A stretch of DNA of 64,000 nucleotides, taken from contig WOYS01000023.1 of the NCBI GenBank assembly GCA_011620645.1, forward strand, positions 39,195-103,194, given 5' to 3'. The stretch comes from Mycobacterium sp. GTDB lineage: Bacteria > Actinomycetota > Actinomycetes > Mycobacteriales > Mycobacteriaceae. Under the pieces are notes generated by a model. It was given only the letters and a program-made list of their open reading frames with translations, had not been told where the DNA came from and searched no databases. Of this stretch, positions 48,330 to 55,516 are shown piece after piece (position 1 is the first letter of the stretch; each line of letters starts with the position of its first letter). Made by a program: the position numbers and the translations under genes.

Positions 48330-50227
48330 GAGAGTTCGTTGAGCCTGCCGAACCGCGCCGCCGCAATGGGATTCGCGTCGGCGACCAGATCGGTGAACCG
48401 GTAGTTGGCGATCTTGGCCGCCTCGATCAGCGCATAGGCCTTCTCGGTGGCCGCGGAGTTGTCGATCCGCGACCAACCGTTACGCAACACGCGGTCGAAA
48501 CGCTCGGTCTCGCGCGCACAGATGATCAACGGGAAACCGAAGTGCTCGCGGTACGCCGCCGCCAGACCCACCACGTCCTGATGGTCCTCCTCGTCGAGAT
48601 TGCTCAGCGCCACGTGGTCGACCGCGAGGACCTGGCCGGCCTCATCTTCGGCGCCCAAATCGTGGAACGCATTGAGCAGTTCCTCCTGCTGCTCGGTGGT
48701 GCCGGTCAGCACAGCATCCTGGAACGCCTCCCGCAGCGCAGTGGTATCGGCGAATGGCCGCCGCTCGTAGGCGCGATCGGCCGCCCACGACACGTCCTGC
48801 ACCACGTGGCCGAAGACCTCGGCGAAACGATCCTTCGTCATCGTGTTGACCTCGTCGAGGGAGATCGAGCCGCCACCGGCGACTCGGGGTCCCTTCTTGC
48901 CGATATGGAGGAAGACGATGTTGAGCAGGATCGCGGTGATGGCGCCGGTGCTGATGCCGCTGCCGAACAGGATGTCCAGTCCCGCAGGCAATGCCGACGA
49001 GATGCCCGGGTACGAGGTCACCAGCAGGGCCAGCGCCAGGCTGGTGGTCACGATGATGACGTTGCGGTGGTCGGTGAAGTCGACCTTGCCCAGCGTCTGG
49101 ATGCCGACCACGGCGACGGTGGCGAACAGCACCAGTGCCGCGCCGCCGAGCACCGGATTCGGGATGGACGCGACAATGGCGGCCACCTTGGGCAGGAAGC
49201 CCAGCACGATCATGATGACGCCGGCCGCCGCGACGACCCACCGGCTCTTGACGCCGGTGAGTCGTACCAGGCCGACATTCTCGGAGAACGCGGTATAGGG
49301 AAACGAGTTGAAGATGCCGCCGATGATGGTGGCCACGCCGTCGGCACGCAGTACGTTGCCGATATCGGATGGGCGGATCCGTTTGCCGACGATCTCGCCG
49401 GTGGCCAGCGTGCTGCCGGCGGACTCCACCGCGATGATCATCATCACGATGATCATCGTGATGATGGCGACGATGTCGAACTTGGGCATGCCGAACACGA
49501 ACGGCGGTGTGAAACCGAACATCGAGGCCTGGCCCACCCGGTCGAAGTTCATATCGCCCAACGCGAACGCGACCGCGCAGCCGGCGATCAGGCCCAGCAG
49601 CACGGCGATGGTGGACATGAAACCACGGAAGATCCGCTGGATCGCGACGATCACGGCGATGGTGCCCAGCGCGTAGAGCACCCAGCGCAGATTGGTGGGA
49701 TCCGGCTCGTGGGTGGTCGGGTTGGTCACCGCGTCCAGCGCACCGATGGGCACCAGGCACAGGCCGATGATGGTGATCAGTGTGCCGGTCACCACGGGTG
49801 GGAAGAACTTGAGCAGCCTGACGAAGACGGGTGCGATCAGGAAGGTGAACACGCCGGCCACGATCACCGCGCCGTACACGTAGAGCAGACTGGCCGTCCC
49901 GCCGCCGTGAGCCAGACCGATCGCGATGATCGGGGCGACGCCCGCGAACGTCACGCCCTGCAGCAGCGGAAGGCGCACACCGACGTTCTTGAAACCGACC
50001 GACTGGATGATCGAGGCGACACCGCACGTGAAGAGGTCGGCGGTGATCAGCATGACCAGCTCTTCGCCGGTCAGGCCGAGCGCGTTGGCGATGATGATCG
50101 GCACCAGCACCGCACCCGCGTAGAACGCAACGACGTGTTGGAAGCCGTAGGCCGCCAGCTTCGGAAGGGGGAGCACTTCGTCAACGGGGTGCACGCGCTT
50201 GCGCTGGCTCTTGGTGGGGGCCGACAT
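48326..50227 (-). CDS. Purine (xanthine/urate) permease fused to an OHCU-decarboxylase-like domain
   Basis: 633 residues. The first ~460 are an NCS2-family nucleobase symporter: about 12-14 membrane segments, LPLLQGVTFAGVAPIIA, and the ESAGSTLATGEIVGKR motif of this family. After a short basic linker, the last ~165 residues match the OHCU decarboxylase fold: LRNAF/FHDLG in place of HPDLG, then YREHFGFPLIICARE and the ALIEAAKIANYRFTDLV end. The His of HPxxG is kept but the Pro is lost. It is the first gene of the urate operon and presumably imports the substrate. ATG 50227 is chosen (MSAPTKSQRK). Confidence 0.88.
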   Translation of the reverse strand: MSAPTKSQRKRVHPVDEVLPLPKLAAYGFQHVVAFYAGAVLVPIIIANALGLTGEELVMLITADLFTCGVASIIQSVGFKNVGVRLPLLQGVTFAGVAPIIAIGLAHGGGTASLLYVYGAVIVAGVFTFLIAPVFVRLLKFFPPVVTGTLITIIGLCLVPIGALDAVTNPTTHEPDPTNLRWVLYALGTIAVIVAIQRIFRGFMSTIAVLLGLIAGCAVAFALGDMNFDRVGQASMFGFTPPFVFGMPKFDIVAIITMIIVMMIIAVESAGSTLATGEIVGKRIRPSDIGNVLRADGVATIIGGIFNSFPYTAFSENVGLVRLTGVKSRWVVAAAGVIMIVLGFLPKVAAIVASIPNPVLGGAALVLFATVAVVGIQTLGKVDFTDHRNVIIVTTSLALALLVTSYPGISSALPAGLDILFGSGISTGAITAILLNIVFLHIGKKGPRVAGGGSISLDEVNTMTKDRFAEVFGHVVQDVSWAADRAYERRPFADTTALREAFQDAVLTGTTEQQEELLNAFHDLGAEDEAGQVLAVDHVALSNLDEEDHQDVVGLAAAYREHFGFPLIICARETERFDRVLRNGWSRIDNSAATEKAYALIEAAKIANYRFTDLVADANPIAAARFGRLNELS

Positions 50228-50416
50228 GGGAACAGGATCAGGCAGCTTCGCTGTTTTGGTGTGTCCTGCGCGTTTCGGCGAGGTTGCCGATGACCTAGAG
50301 GCCCGCCGAGACGGCCGCCGGTGCGCCGTGAGGTCCACACGTGCGCCCTGGCGAACTTTTTTCATCGACCACGCGGGCAGTCCCGAGGTGCGGACACGGT
50401 GGGATATGTCGCCAGG

Positions 50417-51394
50417 TCACCTGGCAGGGTCCACTGTGCACGGCCCGAGGAACGTCCTGCCGTCCTGGTCGGCTACCGCCGCCGGGTCGAGCCAGCCGAT
50501 CCCGTCGAAGTAGTAACTGTCCGCAGGGTGCTCGGGTGATCCGTCGACGACCTCGCGCAACGAGACAGTCGCCTCCCGGCTGAGTTCGGGCCGGTGCACC
50601 CGCAGGCTCACCGATTGCATGGTGCCCCAGTCGAATTCGGCTGGAAGTGCGGTCTTCACCTGCATGCCGTCGGGAGGCGTACCCACGGTCAGACGGTCGA
50701 TGTCCACCGGCGACCCAGCGGGGGCGAACATTGATGTCGTGATCTCCCCCTGCGTGGCACCGCCGGACGTGAAGGCCAGCGTCACCCCGTTCGTACCCGT
50801 GCAGGGCGTCCCCGTAAAGACCCGCAATGTGCCGTCGGTGACCCGGGCGCCCAACGCCGACGGCAGCGACGGTTCGGTCGCCGGATCCGCGGTGCAGACC
50901 GTCAACAGAGATCTCCGGTTCTCCTCGGCGATCTGTGCAGCATTGCGCCAGCCGATGCCCTGGAAATAGTAGGTGTCCTCCGGATGATCTGCGGAGTTCG
51001 CGACGATCTCGGCGACGCTGGTCGGTGTGGCGCCGATGTCCTGCGGCGAGTCCACGATGAGCGTGACGTCCCGCGCTGTCCGCCAATCGAAATCATCGGG
51101 AAGCTGCTCGACGACATCGAGAGTGGGGTACGGACCGCCGACTGTCAGGAACTCGATCTCGGCGATCTGTCCCTGTGCAGGTTCCAGCGTCAACCTGCCA
51201 CCGTCCGGGGTGAACTGGACCACCACCCGGGACACCTTTCCGCAGGGAGTTCCGGTCCACAGCTTTAGCTGCCCGTCGGTGATCCGGGCGCCGAACACCG
51301 CAGGCAGGGATGTCGCCTGCGGATCCGGCCCGAAGAGCTGACAGCCCGACACCGAGATCAGCAGCAGCAGGGTGGTGAGTAGGCGCGCGATCAC
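50417..51394 (-). CDS. Lipoprotein with a duplicated ~145-residue domain, ESX-locus partner
   Basis: 325 residues, no named family recognised. Signal peptide with lipobox VSGC (Cys18). The mature part holds two copies of one domain (about 30-170 and 177-320). Shared landmarks are LPxxxGARxTDG, FTGTPC/WTGTPC, a DFDW/EFDW element, and HPEDTYYFQGIGW/HPADSYYFDGIGW. One Cys pair per repeat (GTPC...LLTVC; GTPC...LGPC) could form a disulfide. GTG 51394 overlaps the stop of the HExxH protein (GTGA), so it is made with it; an immunity or chaperone role is inference. Confidence 0.75.
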   Translation of the reverse strand: MIARLLTTLLLLISVSGCQLFGPDPQATSLPAVFGARITDGQLKLWTGTPCGKVSRVVVQFTPDGGRLTLEPAQGQIAEIEFLTVGGPYPTLDVVEQLPDDFDWRTARDVTLIVDSPQDIGATPTSVAEIVANSADHPEDTYYFQGIGWRNAAQIAEENRRSLLTVCTADPATEPSLPSALGARVTDGTLRVFTGTPCTGTNGVTLAFTSGGATQGEITTSMFAPAGSPVDIDRLTVGTPPDGMQVKTALPAEFDWGTMQSVSLRVHRPELSREATVSLREVVDGSPEHPADSYYFDGIGWLDPAAVADQDGRTFLGPCTVDPAR

Positions 51395-52713
51395 TTGTAG
51401 CCCCCGTCCCCGAGTCCGGCCTCTTTTTCGATTCCGTCTGAGTCGGTCACCGCGGCCCACAGCATGCCGAAGTAGCCCTTGTCGGCCCACTGCTGGGAGT
51501 GGATCTCCTCGTGATGCAGCAGCCGGTCGAGGTCGAGCCCGCCCTCCGTCGGATTTCCGTCGGCGCCGACGCCGCGGGAGACTCCCGACTCGACCATCGC
51601 GCGAAGCTGTTCACCCGGGTGGTGTCCGTGATCGATGTTCTCCATGAAGATGTCCCCCCAGGCGGTTCCGCCTTTCCAGCTGAACTGATCCTGCACCCAG
51701 TTGCCGCCCATTCCCATCAGCATGCCGTTGGGTGTGCTCATCAGCGCCCCGTCAGCGTCGAGGATGAACGGCACGTCCTGGTCGTAGGTCCACGAGTTCG
51801 CGTCCTGCCGGCCGATGATGCGTTGCACCTCATCGGCGGAGTATGGCGTCGCCGCGAAGTCCGTCGTCGGGTTGTCGCTGTAATCGGTACCGGCATTGAG
51901 GATGTAGGTCATCAGCACCGCCTTGCGGACATCCTCACCGGAGGTTCCCTTGGCGATCAGGAAAAAGGACTTGCCGTCGGGATCCTTGACCCGCTGCGTC
52001 CCGCTGAGCACCTCGAAGCTGGACGGTGTGATGGTGTGGCGGCGGGCGATGTCGACGATCGTCTCCGGTGGAACACCTTGGCGTTCGGCGTTTTCCAGCC
52101 ACTCCCTGAAGTAGCCCGATGGCGGTTCGTTCAGTAGTCCAGCTTCGCGCAACGCCTTCTCGTACTTGTTCTGCGGCTCAGTTTCGGGGCTCTCGCCGTG
52201 GGTGCCGTTCCCGCCGAGCTTCTGGTTGCCGAGCGCCCGGTACTCCTCTCCCAGGGCGGCGATCCTCGCTCCGACCGCATTCAGGTCGCTGTTGGACCGG
52301 GTCACCGTGTCGATGACCTCCGCGACCCCCTTCTGCACGATGGACATCAGGATGCGTTCGCCGGCGGCGTTGCGCGGCACGCCCGCCGCCGCATCGGTAA
52401 CCCACCTGCGGGTGTTCTCCAGGCTGTCGCGGCCACGGCTGACCAGACGCGCGGACTGGTCGACCTGTTCGCGCAGCCGCCGATCCAGGTCGGCCAGCGC
52501 GCCGAGGACCCGGCCGTGCTCGGTGTTCACCACCGCGTAGGCGCTGGCCGCGCCGCCGGTCCACCGCTCACCCGGCGCGGCGGCACCGACCCGGTCCTGA
52601 AGCCGGCGCAGGGTCGCGCTGCCGTCGAATGCGGCGCCGTCCTGGGGTATACCCGCACCGAATGTGTTGCGGGCATTCGGCCAGGTTGAGATGAACGCGT
52701 CTAGCACACCCAT
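51391..52713 (-). CDS. EspA/EspE-like ESX-associated protein with C-terminal HExxH domain
   Basis: 440 residues. The N-terminal ~150 residues resemble EspA/EspE-type ESX substrates: MGVLDAFISTWPNARNTFG, a WxG turn (Trp51-Gly53) between long helices, and ARLVSRGRDSLENTRRWV. A linker rich in Gly/Pro follows (165-200). The C-terminal part (about 200-440) is a separate globular domain containing LLHHEEIHSQQW, with HExxH at 401-405. That is the metallopeptidase-type zinc motif in an HExxHxQ context reminiscent of DUF4157-like toxins. I see no ESX machinery nearby. Function as a secreted effector is inferred; the domain could instead be structural. Confidence 0.72.
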   Translation of the reverse strand: MGVLDAFISTWPNARNTFGAGIPQDGAAFDGSATLRRLQDRVGAAAPGERWTGGAASAYAVVNTEHGRVLGALADLDRRLREQVDQSARLVSRGRDSLENTRRWVTDAAAGVPRNAAGERILMSIVQKGVAEVIDTVTRSNSDLNAVGARIAALGEEYRALGNQKLGGNGTHGESPETEPQNKYEKALREAGLLNEPPSGYFREWLENAERQGVPPETIVDIARRHTITPSSFEVLSGTQRVKDPDGKSFFLIAKGTSGEDVRKAVLMTYILNAGTDYSDNPTTDFAATPYSADEVQRIIGRQDANSWTYDQDVPFILDADGALMSTPNGMLMGMGGNWVQDQFSWKGGTAWGDIFMENIDHGHHPGEQLRAMVESGVSRGVGADGNPTEGGLDLDRLLHHEEIHSQQWADKGYFGMLWAAVTDSDGIEKEAGLGDGGYK

Positions 52714-52807
52714 GCCATCAGTGTTTCACGGTGCCGCGCGGCCCCGATGCAGCAATCTGCTGCCAATCGCTGGGTCGATAGTGTGCAGGCGCAGGTCGGT
52801 GGCACGG

Positions 52808-52813
52808 TAACCT
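52808..52813 (+). promoter_or_regulatory. Leaderless-type -10 of the PPE-like gene
   Basis: TAACCT ends 7 nt before ATG 52821, in the 107-bp divergent region of the ESX-associated locus. Confidence 0.5.
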
Positions 52814-52820
52814 CGAGTTC

Positions 52821-53912
52821 ATGGGCATCCAGCCTGACGTGAGCCCATACGGGGGGCAGACGGTCACCGGCCTGGGGTGGCCGAACGTCGACGAGAACGC
52901 GCTGGCCGCCGCGGCGGTGCAGTACGAGGCACTCGCGGAGAAGATCAGCGGCACGGTCGTGCCGCAACAGCAGGGCCAGCTGATGAAGTTGACCGACACC
53001 TGGGAGGGCGGCGGTTCGATGGCCGCGGCCGGTGAGGCCACCACGATCATCGGCGGACACGAAGCCAACGGCGCGCAGGCCGCAGCCATCGCGGCCAAGC
53101 TGCGCACCATGGAAGCCGCCGTCATCCAGACCAAGACGATGGCCAACATCGTTGCGCAGGAAACCCAGGCCGAGTGCATGGCGATCCAGTCCATGCCGGT
53201 GAGCAACACCCAGGCGCTGGTGAAGAGCCGGATCATGCTGGGTCTTTCGCAGAACACCGCCACCGTGACGGCCAATGCCGGCACGATGGCGAACACCATC
53301 GGCGCGCCCGCGAGCACCCCCACCGCGGGTACGCCCCCGGTCGGACCACAGCAGGTCGCCGGTCAGGATCCTTCGCAGGCGATGCAGATGCTGGGACAAC
53401 TCGCCGGGATGGTCGGCCAGATCCCGCAGATGCTGGGTCAGGCGATGGGCCAGGTGACACAGGCGCCCCAGCAACTCGCGCAGACCGTCGGCCAGCCACT
53501 GCAGCAGCTCACCTCGATGTTCGGTCAGGGTGGCGGGTCCGCGGGTGCCGTTGGGCTGCAGCCCTTCTCGGCATTTTCCAACCATCCGCTGGCCGGTGGG
53601 TCCGGCGCCGGAGCAGGTGCGGGCATGATGCGCGCGGCTTCACTTCCCGGCGGTGGCGGCGGGGCCTCGCCGCAGTCCCCGCTGCTGGCCAGTCTGGTCG
53701 GCAGCACACTGCCGGTGTCGGTGGCGCCGCCGGGCGGAGTCGGCGCCGGAGGCGGCGCAATGGGCGGTATCGCACCGGTCGCCGCCGGCGGCGGAATGGG
53801 TGGTCCGATGATGGGGCAGCGCGCAACCAGCGGGGGCACGACGACCGGTCTGGCGTTACCCGGGGCCCTGGAATACGACCTGGCCGAAGACGATGTCGAC
53901 GAGGATTGGTGA
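52821..53912 (+). CDS. PPE/WXG-like ESX-associated protein
   Basis: 363 residues. The N-terminal ~170 residues are helical and PPE-like, with a WxG hairpin (Trp61-Gly63, DTWEGGG). A central Gln/Met-rich stretch with repeated GQxxQMLGQ (about 175-240) is followed by a Gly/Ala/Pro-rich low-complexity region. The acidic C-terminus EYDLAEDDVDEDW contains YxxxE (Tyr352), the general type VII secretion signal form. No PPE motif at the N-terminus, so PPE-like only. Paired with the next gene 6 bp downstream. Confidence 0.75.
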   Translation: MGIQPDVSPYGGQTVTGLGWPNVDENALAAAAVQYEALAEKISGTVVPQQQGQLMKLTDTWEGGGSMAAAGEATTIIGGHEANGAQAAAIAAKLRTMEAAVIQTKTMANIVAQETQAECMAIQSMPVSNTQALVKSRIMLGLSQNTATVTANAGTMANTIGAPASTPTAGTPPVGPQQVAGQDPSQAMQMLGQLAGMVGQIPQMLGQAMGQVTQAPQQLAQTVGQPLQQLTSMFGQGGGSAGAVGLQPFSAFSNHPLAGGSGAGAGAGMMRAASLPGGGGGASPQSPLLASLVGSTLPVSVAPPGGVGAGGGAMGGIAPVAAGGGMGGPMMGQRATSGGTTTGLALPGALEYDLAEDDVDEDW

Positions 53913-53918
53913 ACCCGG

Positions 53919-54524
53919 ATGACACGCCCGCTGCGTAAACCGGAACGCATCAGCTGGAGCGCGGCATCGGTGGAGTTGCCGCCGATGCCGGTCATCCCGC
54001 CGGGTGGCGATGCGATGAGCATGACCATTGCGGCGGTGCTGCCGACGCTGGAAGCGTCGATGGCGGCCAACATGACTTCGCTTGCGGCCAAGGAGGAAAC
54101 CTTTTCCGGCAAGGTCGGCGCCGCCCAGAGCGCCTACAACGTCGGCGACGAATCCGCCGGTCAGTCCGTGGGCCGGATGGGCGACATGCTGGGCCAGCTC
54201 GGCCAGTTGGCGCAGATGCCACAGCAGGCGGCGAGCAGCCTCGGCGGGGGCGGCCAAGGCGGGGGCTTCGGTCAGCTGATGCAGCAGGCGATGCGGACCG
54301 CGCAGGGCGCGGCCCAACAAGCCCCCCAGGCCGCGCAGCAGCGTCAGGCCGGGCGGTACGCCCGCGATCAGCAGCCCGACCAGCGCGAAGCGGTGCCGGA
54401 CGCACGTGACCAGGCGGCCGCCGGGCCCGCAACCAGCGGGTCTACGGCCGGGCCTGCACCGATCGCGCCGCATGGCCCGCCGCGGCCGACCACGACGACG
54501 TCGCACTCCTGTCCAGTCAGGTAG
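53919..54524 (+). CDS. Small ESX-associated partner protein with YxxxD signal
   Basis: 201 residues. A helical region (about 33-90) resembling EspC/WXG100-like proteins contains YNVGD (Tyr73-Asp77), a YxxxD secretion signal. The rest is Gln/Gly/Ala-rich and disordered. No Trp-x-Gly; FSG at 62-64 may replace it. It lies directly after the PPE-like gene and would be its natural heterodimer partner. Its stop codon lies within the KstR operator of the next gene. Confidence 0.65.
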   Translation: MTRPLRKPERISWSAASVELPPMPVIPPGGDAMSMTIAAVLPTLEASMAANMTSLAAKEETFSGKVGAAQSAYNVGDESAGQSVGRMGDMLGQLGQLAQMPQQAASSLGGGGQGGGFGQLMQQAMRTAQGAAQQAPQAAQQRQAGRYARDQQPDQREAVPDARDQAAAGPATSGSTAGPAPIAPHGPPRPTTTTSHSCPVR

Positions 54525-54535
54525 AACACGTTATA
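54522..54535. promoter_or_regulatory. KstR operator upstream of hsaE
   Basis: TAGAACACGTTATA matches TnnAACnnGTTnnA exactly, 60 bp before hsaE. Confidence 0.85.
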
Positions 54536-54594
54536 GAATTGCCCGGCCCGGGGACAACTGTCGCCGGTCAAAGTAGTGAGGGGAATTCACCAAC

Positions 54595-55380
54595 ATGCTC
54601 AGTGTCGAGGTGCGTAACGAGCTTGCAGCCGAGCTGGCGGAGGCGGAGCGCAGCCGGGTGCCGACCACTCCGCTGACCGACCGATACGCCGATCTCGACG
54701 TGGTGGATGCCTATGAGATCCAGTTGATCAATATCCGGCAGCGGGTTGCCGAGGGTGCCAGGGTGATCGGCCACAAGGTGGGTCTGTCCTCGGAGGCGAT
54801 GCAGAAGATGATGGGCGTCGATGAGCCCGATTACGGTCATCTGCTCGCTGACATGGAGGTTTTCGAGGACCGACCGGTGACGGCGGGCCGGTACCTGTAC
54901 CCGCGGGTCGAGGTCGAGGTGGGGTTCATCCTGGCCGATGATCTGCCCGGGGCGGGGTGTGCCGAGGATGACGTGCTGGCGGCGACGGCGGCGTTCGCAC
55001 CGTCGATCGAGCTGATCGATACCCGGATCACCGACTGGAAGATCAAGTTGTGCGACACGATTGCCGACAACGCGTCCTCGGCAGGATGGGTGCTCGGTCC
55101 GGAACGGTTGTCGCCCAAGGATATTGACATCGAAAACATAAACGCTGTGCTTAAACGCAACGGCGAGATCGTGGCCGAGGGCCGCAGCGACGCTGTGCTG
55201 GGTAATCCGGTGACGGCGGTGGCGTGGCTGGCCCGCAAGATCGACCAGTTCGGGGTGCGGTTGAAGGCCGGTGACATCGTGTTGCCGGGTGCGTGCATGC
55301 ATGCGGTAGATGCACGTCCCGGTGACGATTTCGTAGCGGATTTCGACGGACTGGGTTCAGTCAGACTTTCTTTCGAGTGA
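54595..55380 (+). CDS. hsaE: 2-keto-4-pentenoate (2-hydroxypenta-2,4-dienoate) hydratase
   Basis: 261-residue FAH-family hydratase acting late in sterol-ring degradation. [25 protein letters not shown], the metal site around [11 protein letters not shown] (Glu-x-Glu), SIELIDTRI, and [13 protein letters not shown] are conserved. GAGGGG precedes ATG 54595. The upstream KstR box links it to cholesterol catabolism (Rv3536c HsaE), but hsaG and hsaF do not follow as they do in M. tuberculosis. Confidence 0.9.
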   Translation: MLSVEVRNELAAELAEAERSRVPTTPLTDRYADLDVVDAYEIQLINIRQRVAEGARVIGHKVGLSSEAMQKMMGVDEPDYGHLLADMEVFEDRPVTAGRYLYPRVEVEVGFILADDLPGAGCAEDDVLAATAAFAPSIELIDTRITDWKIKLCDTIADNASSAGWVLGPERLSPKDIDIENINAVLKRNGEIVAEGRSDAVLGNPVTAVAWLARKIDQFGVRLKAGDIVLPGACMHAVDARPGDDFVADFDGLGSVRLSFE

Positions 55381-55516
55381 TGTTTCGAGTCCAGGGGGAC
55401 AGAGCTATGTGTTTACGGGACAGCTGTTTTGGGGACAGTTATGTGCCCGGCCACCAGCTGCGGCACCGCGCCGGGCAGCACAAACTGATCGGCGGCCAGG
55501 GCTACACTCGGCCCCG
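55381..55516 (+). other. hsaE-recQ intergenic region with three GGGACAG copies
   Basis: GGGACAG occurs three times within 50 bp (around 55396, 55419 and 55433), the last as TGGGGACAGTTATGTG. This resembles ends of mobile elements, but no transposase or paired inverted repeat is present. The rest holds the recQ-like promoter TACACT (55503-55508), 8 nt before ATG 55517. Confidence 0.4.

Noticed and set aside
48542-50293. 583-codon plus-strand frame opposite the purine permease
   Set aside because: Extremely rich in His, Asp and Gly, as expected from the complement of a membrane protein; no recognisable domain.
55396-55440. Three GGGACAG copies as an insertion-sequence end
   Set aside because: No matching inverted end or transposase nearby; too short to assign to a family.
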